9,855 nucleotides of DNA from JARRNO01 sp037384885 (GCA_037384885.1 JARRNO010000083.1:1-9855); one strand, 5' to 3'; counted from the stretch's first letter, positions 1-6,691 are shown. The notes: generated by a model not told the origin, from the sequence alone. Made by a program: numbers and translations.

Positions 1-688
1 CCAGGATATTCAGGGCGCCCCGCGTGACCCGGACCCGGCTCTGAGCCTGCACGACTACCACCTTCGCGTTCGAGACCTCCACCCTCGTCCTTAGAACATC
101 GGCGAGGGGGGCTGCACCCTCCTCCCGCCGGGCCTGGGCCAGTTTGAGATGCGCCTCGCTTCTGGAGAGGCTTTGCTCGGCGACCGTGACCCTCTCGCGT
201 GCGGCCAGAAGCGAGTAATAGGCCTGATGTACGGAAAAGAGAAGGTCCTGCCGGTCCCATTCAGTTCCCTGCCGGGATGCGGCCTGGAGGTCTCGCGCCG
301 CCGTCAGCTTCGATTTTCTGCGGCCGCTGTCGAACAGGGTGTAGCTGGCCTGGACGGAGGTGCCCCACCGGTCGAAGGGACCGACAGCGGCCGAGAAGCC
401 GGGAATACGGTTGACCGCGTCTGGAAGGAAGAGGTGAGTCGCGAAACGCTGGTATCCGAAATGAAACCCTACGTTGGGAAAGTAGGCCGACTTTTCGATG
501 CCCACTGTCTCCGACGCCGCATGCAGAGTTTCGAGAGAGGCCTTGTAGCCCGGGTTGTTCTCCATGGCCATCTTCGTGAGCTGGTCGAGAGTCAGCGGCG
601 GCGCGGGAGAGGCCGCCCTGGGAGCCGCCGTGGCGGCGAACACGGCGGCGAGGATGAAGGCGATGAGTTTGGGCCTGGATATAGCCAT
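1..688 (-). CDS. TolC-family outer-membrane efflux channel, C-terminus cut by window edge
   Basis: Partial gene: 229 codons from ATG at 686-688, reading leftward without a stop to the window edge. The N-terminus is a signal peptide (basic residues 5-7, hydrophobic 8-22, likely cleavage after Ala26). Next comes a TolC-type opening, LTLDQLTKMAMENNPGYKA, then a beta segment (YFPNVGFHFGYQRF) and a second one ending in YTLFDSGRRKSKL. Long Ala/Arg/Glu-rich helices follow, with the typical HQAYYSLLAARERV and EEGAAPLADVLRTRVEV patterns. These are hallmarks of the outer-membrane efflux protein family, which form trimeric beta-barrel and alpha-barrel exit ducts. An SD, GGGAG, sits 7 bases upstream and overlaps the stop of the YbhR-type permease (11-base gap), so the gene is the last visible member of the exporter operon. 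It probably supplies the exit channel for the ABC pump. The family call is firm; the substrate is unknown. Confidence 0.93.
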   Translation of the reverse strand, partial: MAISRPKLIAFILAAVFAATAAPRAASPAPPLTLDQLTKMAMENNPGYKASLETLHAASETVGIEKSAYFPNVGFHFGYQRFATHLFLPDAVNRIPGFSAAVGPFDRWGTSVQASYTLFDSGRRKSKLTAARDLQAASRQGTEWDRQDLLFSVHQAYYSLLAARERVTVAEQSLSRSEAHLKLAQARREEGAAPLADVLRTRVEVSNAKVVVVQAQSRVRVTRGALNIL

Positions 689-699
689 AGCTTCACTCC

Positions 700-1830
700 C
701 TACGACATGGTTTTGTGAAAACGTTTCGTGGCCGTGAACAGCAAGAGTGTTCCCAAAGCGGCCAGTGCAAGGAACTGGGGCCAGAGAATGCCGATGCCCA
801 CGCCTTTAAGAAAAATTCCGCGAACGACCACGATGAAATACCGGAGAGGATCGGCGTAAGTCAGCACCTGGACGATCCCGGGCATGTTGTGGATCGGGTA
901 AAAAAAGCCCGAAAGCAAGACCGCGGGAAGGTTGAAGAAAAACGCGGTCATCATGGCCTGTTGCTGCGTGCGGCTGACGGTGGAAATCAGGAGCCCCACG
1001 CCCAGCATGCTCATCAGATACACGACCGTTCCGGCCAGCAGGAGGAACACGCTTCCCCGAAGAGGGACCTTGAACCAGAACAACGCAACGGCCGAGATGA
1101 GGAGAACGTCCAGGAGCCCGATCAGTCCAAAGGGTATGGTCTTGCCCAGAATGAATTCCCAGCGCCGGATGGGCGTGACCATCAACTGCTCCATGGTGCC
1201 GATTTCCCGTTCCCGCACGATGGCCATGCTGGAAAGCATGATGACAACGACCATGAGTAGCAGGGCGAGTACACCGGGGACATAGTAGTCACGGCTTTCC
1301 AGGTTTCCGTTAAACCAGGCCCGGCTGTCGAGATCAACGGCGCTTCTTCGATCGGGAGCCGGACCGTCGCGGCTTAGGTCCTGGAAGATGATTCGCCCGT
1401 TGTACCGGGCCAGAATACGCGATGCGTAGGACATGGCGATGCTGATCGTGTTGGAATCGGTCCCGTCCAGGAGCATCTGCACCGTGGCTGTCTTTCCGCC
1501 GAGAACCTTGTCCGCAAATCCGTGGTCGATTCGTATCAGCGCCTGCACCTTCCCGCTGTCCATGAGGCCGCGCACCTCGCCGGCCGAAGAAATCCGCTTG
1601 ACGATATGGAAATAGCCGGACGAAGTGAAATCGTGGAGCAGCGTGCGGCTCTGTACGCTGTTGTCCAGATCCTGGACGCCCAGCTGGATGTTTCTCACGT
1701 CCGTGGTGACGGCGTACCCGAAAATGATCATCTGGACGATGGGCACCACGATAATGACGCTCCTCATGCGGGGGTCCTTCAGGGTCTGGATGAATTCCTT
1801 GATCAGCATGTGGCGTAAGCGGTCGAACAT
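700..1830 (-). CDS. ybhR: ABC-2 type exporter permease, YbhR-like
   Basis: This 376-residue inner-membrane permease is one half of the transmembrane core. It opens with the YbhR-type N-terminus (MFDRLRHMLIKEFIQTLKDP), followed by TM1 at about 23-41 and a large periplasmic domain at about 42-182 containing LDGTDSNTISIAMSY. Five more TM segments lie at about 184-204, 230-253, 259-283, 292-311 and 348-366. The cytoplasmic coupling element VREREIGTMEQLMVTPI at about 205-221 is the ABC-2 hallmark that contacts the ATPase. Length and topology are normal for the family. It lies 49 bases after the YbhS-type permease, with SD-like AGGAAG about 8 bases before the ATG, and 11 bases before the TolC-type gene. 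The two permeases resemble each other (the DG(S/T)DSNT motif and the HNMP segment near residue 314) and should form a heterodimer. The substrate cannot be read from sequence. E. coli YbhFSR has been linked to drug and cation efflux. Confidence 0.9.
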   Translation of the reverse strand: MFDRLRHMLIKEFIQTLKDPRMRSVIIVVPIVQMIIFGYAVTTDVRNIQLGVQDLDNSVQSRTLLHDFTSSGYFHIVKRISSAGEVRGLMDSGKVQALIRIDHGFADKVLGGKTATVQMLLDGTDSNTISIAMSYASRILARYNGRIIFQDLSRDGPAPDRRSAVDLDSRAWFNGNLESRDYYVPGVLALLLMVVVIMLSSMAIVREREIGTMEQLMVTPIRRWEFILGKTIPFGLIGLLDVLLISAVALFWFKVPLRGSVFLLLAGTVVYLMSMLGVGLLISTVSRTQQQAMMTAFFFNLPAVLLSGFFYPIHNMPGIVQVLTYADPLRYFIVVVRGIFLKGVGIGILWPQFLALAALGTLLLFTATKRFHKTMS

Positions 1831-1879
1831 GTTCCCGGCTTCCTTTCCTTTGCTCCCTGTTCGGGGCAGGGTCCGCGCG

Positions 1880-3013
1880 TCAGGCCATGCGCTTTCTGAA
1901 CAGCCGTATAGCCAAAAACAGGGTGATGACGCTGAAGGCCAGCAAAATGGAGGCCCTCCCGATGAGGATCGGCACCCCCGCGCCCTTGAGGTACAGCTCT
2001 CTCAGCAGGGTGACGAAATGGCGGGCGGGAATGAGCTCGGCGGCAAGCTGCAGCGGTACGGGCATGTTGTGCACATCGTACATGAAGCCCGAAAGAAGAA
2101 ATGCCGGCAGAAAGGTGATGACGAAAGAGAGCTGGCTTGCCATCAGTTGGGTTTTGGACACGATGCTGATGACCATCCCCAGGCATAGGGCGCCCACGAG
2201 AAAAATGACCGACTGGATGAGAAGGAGCCATACGCTTCCACGCAGGGGGACATGGAAAAGAAACCGCCCCATGATGACGCTCACGGCCAGGTCGAAAAGA
2301 CCGATGACGAAATAGGGGAAGAGTTTTCCCAGGACGAGTTCAGCGCCCTTCAGCGGCGTTGTGAGAAGCGGCTCGATGGTGCCCGTCTCCCATTCCCTGG
2401 CCACAGTAAGCGACGTGAGAAGCGCGGCGATGATCATCATGATCACGGCGATCAGGCCGGGGATGATGAAGTTTCTCGACTGCAGGTCCTTGTTGTACCA
2501 GACCCGCGGGGCCAGGTTCACGGGTTCCGGCGGCGGCTTGCGCCCGAGCCGCCGGATTTCGGAAAGCAGGATCCGGTTTGAAAACTTCTGCGTGACGGCC
2601 TCGGCGTATCCGATGGCCAGCGTGGCTGTGTTGGAATCGCTCCCGTCCGCGATAAGCTGCACGTGGGCCGGCGCCGGGCCGCCCAGATTCAACGTGAAGT
2701 CGGCCGGAATCACCAGGGCAAGGACGGCGTCGCCCTTGTCCAGGTTGTCCGTGATGGCGCCGTACCCCGTGACATAGGACTTGAGAGCGAAGTAGCGGGA
2801 CCCTTCGAAACGGCTGATCAGCTCGCGGCTGGCCGGGGTCTGGCTCTGGTCCCAGACCACCAGCGGCACCCGGTCCACATCCAGGCTCAACGCATAACCG
2901 AATAAGACGAGAAGCATGATGGGAATGGCGATGCCGACGATAAGCGCGCGTGGATCGCGTTTGACGTGCAGCGTTTCCTTGCGGGCAACAGCGGCCAGTC
3001 TCTGCCATTTCAT
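1880..3013 (-). CDS. ybhS: ABC-2 type exporter permease, YbhS-like
   Basis: This 377-residue inner-membrane permease is the partner of the YbhR-like subunit. TM1 lies at about 24-44 (IVGIAIPIMLLVLFGYALSL), followed by a periplasmic domain at about 45-180 with ADGSDSNTATLAIGY. TM2 is at about 182-203, and the coupling motif VAREWETGTIEPLLTTPL at about 204-221 matches the YbhS pattern. TM3-TM6 lie at about 231-250, 261-284, 295-313 and 348-369. The C-terminus is basic (RLFRKRMA). The ATG overlaps the TGA of the preceding ATPase as ATGA, and a strong SD (AGGAGG, 7-base spacing) precedes it, so translation is likely coupled to that ATPase. Operon order and sequence both fit E. coli ybhS. The family call is firm. 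Transported compounds are not evident. Confidence 0.9.
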   Translation of the reverse strand: MKWQRLAAVARKETLHVKRDPRALIVGIAIPIMLLVLFGYALSLDVDRVPLVVWDQSQTPASRELISRFEGSRYFALKSYVTGYGAITDNLDKGDAVLALVIPADFTLNLGGPAPAHVQLIADGSDSNTATLAIGYAEAVTQKFSNRILLSEIRRLGRKPPPEPVNLAPRVWYNKDLQSRNFIIPGLIAVIMMIIAALLTSLTVAREWETGTIEPLLTTPLKGAELVLGKLFPYFVIGLFDLAVSVIMGRFLFHVPLRGSVWLLLIQSVIFLVGALCLGMVISIVSKTQLMASQLSFVITFLPAFLLSGFMYDVHNMPVPLQLAAELIPARHFVTLLRELYLKGAGVPILIGRASILLAFSVITLFLAIRLFRKRMA

Positions 3014-3972
3014 CGCTCGACCTCCTGCTGCCCGGGCAGGTCCCTGTCCCGCGCTTCGATCAGTGAAATGAAGACGTCTTCGAGAGAAGGCGGGACGCCG
3101 GCGATGCTTTCGACGGAGAATCCCGCTTGGGAAAGCTGTCGTCGGATCGTATCGCCGGCGCTGCTTTCCTTGGTTGCCGCCACGTGGATCCCGTCTCCGA
3201 AGAGGGCCGCGTCCCTGATCCCCGGAATCTGGGACAGGATGTCCAACGCTTCCTGGGGGCGCTCGCAGCGGATTTCGAGTATTTCGTCGTCCATCAGGGA
3301 TGATTTGAGCTCGGCCGAGGTGCCCACAGCCGCCAGTTCCCCGCGGTAGATGAGGGCGAGCCTGTCGCAGTATTCCGCTTCTTCCATGTAATGCGTGGTG
3401 ACAAAGACAGTGACGCCGCCTTCCGCCATGGAGTAGATCAGATCCCAGAATCTGCGGCGGTTCATCGGGTCCACCCCCGAGGTGGGTTCGTCGAGGAAGA
3501 GCACCGGGGGTTCATGGAGAACGGCGCAGCCGAGCGCGAGTCGCTGCTTGATCCCGCCCGGAAGGCTTCCGGTCTGGGCCTTGCGGCGGTCGGTAAGCCC
3601 GGCCATTTTGAGGACCCAGGCCTTGCGTTCCTGCTTCCGGGACCGGGGAATCCTGTAAATGCCGCTGTAAAAGTCAAGGTTCTGTTCCACGGTCAGGTCT
3701 TCGTAAAGCGAAAATTTCTGACTCATGTAGCCGATTTGTCGCTTGATCTTTTCCGGCTCGGTTCGAAGATCGTAACCTGCCACCGTGCCGGTGCCGCCCG
3801 TCGGAGAGAGGAGGCCGCAAAGCATGCGGATCGTTGTGGACTTGCCCGCGCCGTTCGGCCCGAGAAAACCGAAGATTTCGCCTCTCCGGACCCGGAGACT
3901 GATCCGGTTGACGGCCACGAAGGAGCCGAAGCGCTTTTCCAGGTTCTCGAAGGCAACCGCGTCGTTATTCAT
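3010..3972 (-). CDS. ABC exporter ATPase, equivalent to the C-terminal half of YbhF
   Basis: This 320-residue cytoplasmic ABC ATPase drives the YbhS/YbhR-type permeases. Walker A GPNGAGKST is at 38-46, the Q-loop Gln85 is in GYMSQ, Walker B VLFLDEP is at 157-163, the D-loop SGVDP at 165-169 and the H-loop His194 in VTTHYMEEAE. The signature motif is LPGGIKQRL (137-145), with Pro138 in place of the usual Ser. A degenerate LPLG-type signature is also typical of the C-terminal half of E. coli YbhF. After about residue 220 a small C-terminal domain ends in PSLEDVFISLIE, as in drug-exporter ATPases. I chose the ATG at 3972 because the ABC fold starts there. An earlier in-frame ATG at 4101 would add 43 residues of Arg/Ser-rich sequence that is only the other frame of the upstream gene. 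The start overlaps the upstream stop by 8 bases. The SD GGAGG lies 12 bases away, which is rather far, so translational coupling probably helps. Confidence 0.92.
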   Translation of the reverse strand: MNNDAVAFENLEKRFGSFVAVNRISLRVRRGEIFGFLGPNGAGKSTTIRMLCGLLSPTGGTGTVAGYDLRTEPEKIKRQIGYMSQKFSLYEDLTVEQNLDFYSGIYRIPRSRKQERKAWVLKMAGLTDRRKAQTGSLPGGIKQRLALGCAVLHEPPVLFLDEPTSGVDPMNRRRFWDLIYSMAEGGVTVFVTTHYMEEAEYCDRLALIYRGELAAVGTSAELKSSLMDDEILEIRCERPQEALDILSQIPGIRDAALFGDGIHVAATKESSAGDTIRRQLSQAGFSVESIAGVPPSLEDVFISLIEARDRDLPGQQEVER

Positions 3973-4903
3973 CGCCGGTTTTTTCCTCCAGGCTTCCCAT
4001 GACAGAGAGGAAGACGTCCTCCAGGGACGGCGCCAGGGAGCGGATCGAGGTGACCGGGAGAGACTCGCGCCGGAGGATCGTTCTGATCTTCCGTTCGTCA
4101 TCCGCGGGAGATTTCGATTCGACGTGGACGCGATCCCCGAACAGGCCCACCGCGTCCGCTCCGAATTCTCTCTTCAGCAGGTCGGCGGCGTTCCGGGCTC
4201 CGTTAAGCTCCACCTCAAGGATTTCCGCCTCAACCAGCCCCTTGATGCCTGCGGGCGTGTCTTCGGCCAGGAGACGGCCCTTGTGGATCAACCCGACACG
4301 GCTGCATCGCTCGGCCTCATCCAGGTAAGCCGTGGAGACCAGAATGGTGACGCCCTCCTTCATCAAGCGGTAGAGGATCTTCCAGAAGTCCCTTCGCGAG
4401 ATGGGATCGACCCCGTTCGTCGGCTCGTCGAGCAGCAGCACCCTGGGGGTGTGAATGAGAGCGCAGGCCAGGGCGAGTTTCTGTTTCATGCCTCCGGAAA
4501 GGTCTGCGGCGCGCCTTCTCTTGAAGGGTGAGAGATCGGAGAACGCCAGCAGGTCCGCCATCCGTGTTTCCCGCTCGCGGCGCGGGACACCGTAGATGTC
4601 CGCATAAAAACGAATGTTTTCCTGAACGGTCAGGTCCGGATAGAGGCCGAAGCGCTGGCTGAGGTAGCCGATATGATCCTTCACGGCTTCCGGCTCTCTG
4701 GTGACGCTCCGGTCGAGAATCCAGGCCTCGCCCGAATCCGGCCTCATGATTCCTGCCAGAATTCGCATGGTCGTCGTCTTTCCGGCGCCGTCCGGTCCCA
4801 CAAGGCCGAAGATCTCCCCTGGCGCAGCCTCAAAGCTGAGTCGGTCGAGGGCCTGGACCTCTTTGAAACTCCGGGTGATGTCGAGCGTTCGGATTGCAGC
4901 CAC
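3965..4903 (-). CDS. ABC exporter ATPase, equivalent to the N-terminal half of YbhF, GTG start
   Basis: This 312-residue ABC ATPase has Walker A GPDGAGKTT at 36-44, Q-loop Gln83, an intact signature LSGGMKQKL at 135-143, Walker B VLLLDEP at 155-161 and D-loop NGVDP at 163-167. The H-loop reads VSTAYLDEAE, so Ala192 replaces the switch histidine. The GPDGAGKTT and LSGGMKQKL motifs, and the missing His, match the N-terminal half of E. coli YbhF. The protein ends in PSLEDVFLSVMGSLEE. I place the start at GTG 4901-4903. It lies two bases after the adaptor stop, has GGGAG at 7 bases, and begins directly at the ABC fold (VAAIRTLDITRSF). An upstream ATG at 5182 would add 93 residues that are only the wrong frame of the adaptor gene. 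It probably pairs with the next ATPase as a heterodimer. Confidence 0.92.
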   Translation of the reverse strand: MAAIRTLDITRSFKEVQALDRLSFEAAPGEIFGLVGPDGAGKTTTMRILAGIMRPDSGEAWILDRSVTREPEAVKDHIGYLSQRFGLYPDLTVQENIRFYADIYGVPRRERETRMADLLAFSDLSPFKRRRAADLSGGMKQKLALACALIHTPRVLLLDEPTNGVDPISRRDFWKILYRLMKEGVTILVSTAYLDEAERCSRVGLIHKGRLLAEDTPAGIKGLVEAEILEVELNGARNAADLLKREFGADAVGLFGDRVHVESKSPADDERKIRTILRRESLPVTSIRSLAPSLEDVFLSVMGSLEEKTGDE

Positions 4904-4905
4904 TT

Positions 4906-5898
4906 TTAAGCTCCCGGTCCCTCGAGGCGGATCACGGCGTCGGCGGGCATGCCTGGTTTTAGCTCCATGTCGGGATTTGAAACGTCCACCTTGATGCGGT
5001 ACACAAGCTTGACTCGCTCCGCCTCCGTCTGGATGGTTTTGGGGGTAAATTCGGCTTCTGAAGAAATGAAAGAGACGCGCCCGCTGTAAGTCTTTCCCGG
5101 GTAGCTGTCGGTGGTGACGGTCACCGTCTGCCCCAACTTGACGCGCCCCAAATCGGTTTCGTTGATAAAGGCGCGCAGCCATACGTGCTTGAGGTCGGCC
5201 ACGGTTACCACGGTTCCACCGGCGCCCAGAAACTGCCCGGGCTCGGCGCTTTTGGAAAGGACGATCCCGTCCGTGGGGGACCTCAGTACAGCGTCTTTCA
5301 AGTGGGTTTCAGCGATGCCCAGCAGGGCGGCGGCCGCGCTGTATTTCGCCCGCGCCGCACGGATCTGTTCCACCCTCGGACCCTTTCTGGCAAGCTTGAG
5401 ACGTTCTTTCATCTCCTGGACGCGTTCGCGTGCGACCTCGTACCTGGCTTGGGATGCTTGGTATTCGCGCTGGGAAATGACGTCACGCCTGAAGAGGGCG
5501 GTCTGGCGGCTGAAGTCTTTCTGGAGTTGGTCCAAATCGGCCTGGGCGCTTTTCAGAGAGGCCTCCACCTGGGCGATATCCTCGGGGCGGGTACCGGCCA
5601 GCAGTTCAGCCAGCCAGGCTTTCGCCGCTTCCATGTCCGCGCGCCGCGCTTCGGCCTCGTCCTTCAAGGCGGCGTCGTCCAGGCGGGCGATCACCTCTCC
5701 GCGATGGACGATCTGTCCCTCGTCCACCAGGCGCGCAACCATGCGGCCGGGCAGTTTGAAGCTTAGCGGGATCTCTGTCGCCTCGATATTTCCGGAAACT
5801 TTCAGGCGCTTGGCTTGGCCTGCAGACCGGCCGCAGGCTGACAGCAAGAGCGTGAATAAAAGGAGCGTGTAGAGGGGAAATCGCACAGGGTTCTTCAT
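4906..5898 (-). CDS. ybhG: HlyD/YbhG-type periplasmic adaptor, predicted lipoprotein
   Basis: This 330-residue membrane fusion protein bridges the inner-membrane permeases and the outer-membrane channel. Residues 1-21 are a signal sequence ending in a lipobox, LSAC, with Cys22 followed by Gly23, so it is predicted to be lipid-anchored; as I recall, E. coli YbhG has an N-terminal membrane segment instead. The first biotinyl-lipoyl half is at about 33-75 (GRMVARLVDEGQIVHRGEVI), then a long alpha-helical hairpin at about 77-202. The second lipoyl half follows (LRSPTDGIVLSKSAEPGQFL, 205-224), then a beta-barrel at about 236-275. The membrane-proximal motif FTPKTIQTEAERVKLVYRI (284-302) is the clearest YbhG-like signature. 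The ATG overlaps the TetR stop as ATGA, and AGAGG lies 7 bases upstream. Two bases separate its stop from the GTG of the first ATPase. The family and role are firm. Confidence 0.93.
   Translation of the reverse strand: MKNPVRFPLYTLLLFTLLLSACGRSAGQAKRLKVSGNIEATEIPLSFKLPGRMVARLVDEGQIVHRGEVIARLDDAALKDEAEARRADMEAAKAWLAELLAGTRPEDIAQVEASLKSAQADLDQLQKDFSRQTALFRRDVISQREYQASQARYEVARERVQEMKERLKLARKGPRVEQIRAARAKYSAAAALLGIAETHLKDAVLRSPTDGIVLSKSAEPGQFLGAGGTVVTVADLKHVWLRAFINETDLGRVKLGQTVTVTTDSYPGKTYSGRVSFISSEAEFTPKTIQTEAERVKLVYRIKVDVSNPDMELKPGMPADAVIRLEGPGA
4911..4915 (-). promoter_or_regulatory. Ribosome binding site fixing the GTG start of the first ATPase
   Basis: On the minus strand GGGAG lies inside the last codons of the adaptor gene, 7 bases before GTG (4901-4903). 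No ATG lies near the start of the ABC domain, so this site decides the start. Position and spacing are seen directly; its use is inferred. Confidence 0.7.
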
Positions 5899-6587
5899 GA
5901 CGGGACCTCTGGATTGGATGGGGCATTGGATGGCGGGGGGGCGCTGCGTCCGGTATACGTCAAGATGCCCCCGAGTACCAGGTTCGACAGTTCGGGAATG
6001 CTGCCTGACAGCGGCCTTTCGGGCGGAAGGTCCGCCTCGAGCATGCCGATCACCCGGGCCCGGAAGCGCTGAGCCGTGGCGAATAAAACGCTGGAAACCA
6101 CAAGCAGATGGTGGCCCATGACGGGATCCACGTCCTTAAAGCGTCCCGATCTGCGGCCTTCTTCGAGAATGGAGCGTAGGAGTCCGAAGATGCGCCCCAT
6201 GGCCTGTGCGGCCTCCGGAGGCAGGTTCTTGCCATCCGAAAGGACCTCGCGCAGCATGATCCGGGGTAAATAGGGATGGCGTTCAGCCCAGGCGCCGATG
6301 GTTTTCATGAGAACGCGCAGCTTCTCCTCGGGTTCGTTGATGCGGGGGAGGCTGTCCTGCAGCCTTTGGGTCAAGCTCTGGACCACACCCGTCAGCACGG
6401 CGCCGTAAAGCGCCTCCTTATTACCCACATGGTAATAGAGAGTTGCCTTGTTTACGTGAGCGCGCGCGGCGATGGCGTCCACCCGAGCGCCGCCGAATCC
6501 CTTGTCCGAGAACTCCCGCGCGGCAGCAGTGAGAATCTGCCTTCGTGCTGGCGCTTCTTGCCGCTTTTCGTTTTGGTTTTGAACCAT
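5895..6587 (-). CDS. TetR-family transcriptional repressor of the exporter operon
   Basis: This 230-residue one-component regulator has a TetR DNA-binding domain at about 14-60: RRQILTAAAREFSDKGFGG, then the helix-turn-helix VDAIAARAHVNKATLYYHV, ending in GNKEALYGAVL. The rest is a helical ligand-binding and dimerisation domain (about 65-212), which is expected to release DNA on binding an effector. It ends in a Pro/Ser/Asn-rich tail (215-230) encoded by a small 12-base tandem duplication and a run of seven C. Start: ATG 6585-6587 with GGAG at 7 bases. It is the first gene of the operon and overlaps the adaptor gene by ATGA. A perfect palindrome lies between its promoter and its start, which suggests autorepression and control of the whole exporter. 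E. coli also has a TetR gene (cecR/ybiH) ahead of ybhG, but this protein does not look like a close CecR relative. The effector is unknown. Confidence 0.93.
   Translation of the reverse strand: MVQNQNEKRQEAPARRQILTAAAREFSDKGFGGARVDAIAARAHVNKATLYYHVGNKEALYGAVLTGVVQSLTQRLQDSLPRINEPEEKLRVLMKTIGAWAERHPYLPRIMLREVLSDGKNLPPEAAQAMGRIFGLLRSILEEGRRSGRFKDVDPVMGHHLLVVSSVLFATAQRFRARVIGMLEADLPPERPLSGSIPELSNLVLGGILTYTGRSAPPPSNAPSNPEVPS
5911..5941. repeat. 12-base tandem duplication plus seven-G run in the 3' end of the TetR gene
   Basis: On the plus strand ATTGGATGG occurs at 5913-5921 and again at 5925-5933, a 12-base period encoding the repeated Pro-Ser-Asn tail residues. A run of seven G follows at 5935-5941, read as C in the gene, within Ala-Pro-Pro. 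Slippage at the homopolymer would change only the tail of the repressor and where it stops relative to the adaptor start. Seen directly; any function is speculative. Confidence 0.6.
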
Positions 6588-6601
6588 TTACCCGCTCCAT
6601 A

Positions 6602-6619
6602 TAACTAACTAGTTAGTTA
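6602..6619. promoter_or_regulatory. Perfect 18-bp palindromic operator, likely TetR-family binding site
   Basis: TAACTAACTAGTTAGTTA is an exact inverted repeat with no spacer, in an AT-rich island within GC-rich DNA. It lies between the predicted -10 element and the repressor SD, about 6-23 bases after the expected transcription start. Bound repressor would block initiation or early elongation. Size, symmetry and position fit TetR-family operators. Assignment to the adjacent repressor is inferred from location. Confidence 0.82.
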
Positions 6620-6631
6620 AACCACATGGTT
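6620..6631. promoter_or_regulatory. Second short inverted repeat between the -10 box and the operator
   Basis: On the minus strand this reads AACCATGTGGTT, with 5-base arms AACCA/TGGTT around a 2-base centre. It abuts the -10 box on one side and the 18-bp palindrome on the other, so it covers the expected transcription start. It could be a second regulator site or an extension of the operator. The symmetry is short and could be chance. Confidence 0.4.
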
Positions 6632-6660
6632 AATATAGAGCGAATGTGCCTACATGTCAA
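6632..6660 (-). promoter_or_regulatory. Sigma70-type promoter of the TetR-exporter operon
   Basis: On the minus strand a perfect -35 TTGACA (6655-6660) is followed by a 17-base spacer and -10 TATATT (6632-6637, one mismatch to TATAAT). Transcription should begin near 6625, leaving a leader of about 38 bases before the repressor ATG and placing the 18-bp palindrome immediately downstream. No other comparably good promoter was seen inside the operon, so it probably serves all seven genes. Confidence 0.85.
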
Positions 6661-6681
6661 GGGGTGGGGTGAACACTTGCC

Positions 6682-6691
6682 GCCGCGGCGT
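6682..6691 (+). repeat. Direct repeat copy, GCCGCGGCGT (second copy 6756-6765)
   Basis: The 10-base unit occurs twice in the leader region of the GYD gene. Each copy is followed downstream by a copy of a second repeat, GGAGGTGCCCGA (6695-6706 and 6817-6828). The unit contains the palindrome CCGCGG. It may be the remnant of a duplicated leader or simply GC-rich coincidence. Confidence 0.4.

Noticed and set aside
149..718. Plus-strand open frame of 189 codons at the left end
   Set aside because: It lies opposite the TolC-type gene, which has a signal peptide, SD and family motifs. The plus-strand product is compositionally biased and unlike any family.
3028..3039. Perfect 12-bp palindrome CTGCCCGGGCAG near the end of the second ATPase gene
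   Set aside because: It is inside coding sequence, has no T run and no promoter nearby, and such GC palindromes arise easily at this base composition.
3391..4002. Long plus-strand open frame (203 codons) across the second ATPase gene
   Set aside because: It is antisense to a clear ABC ATPase and its product is low-information Arg/Pro/Glu/His-rich sequence without family motifs, as expected for the shadow of a GC-rich gene.
4904..5182. 93-residue N-terminal extension of the first ATPase from an upstream ATG
   Set aside because: It lies wholly inside the adaptor gene in another frame, is Arg/His-rich nonsense, and the GTG at 4901-4903 has a proper SD.
5111..5872. Plus-strand open frame of 253 codons opposite the adaptor gene
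   Set aside because: The product is Ser/Arg/Ala-rich without recognisable motifs, while the opposite strand has lipobox, lipoyl and coiled-coil features and well-placed SD and overlaps.
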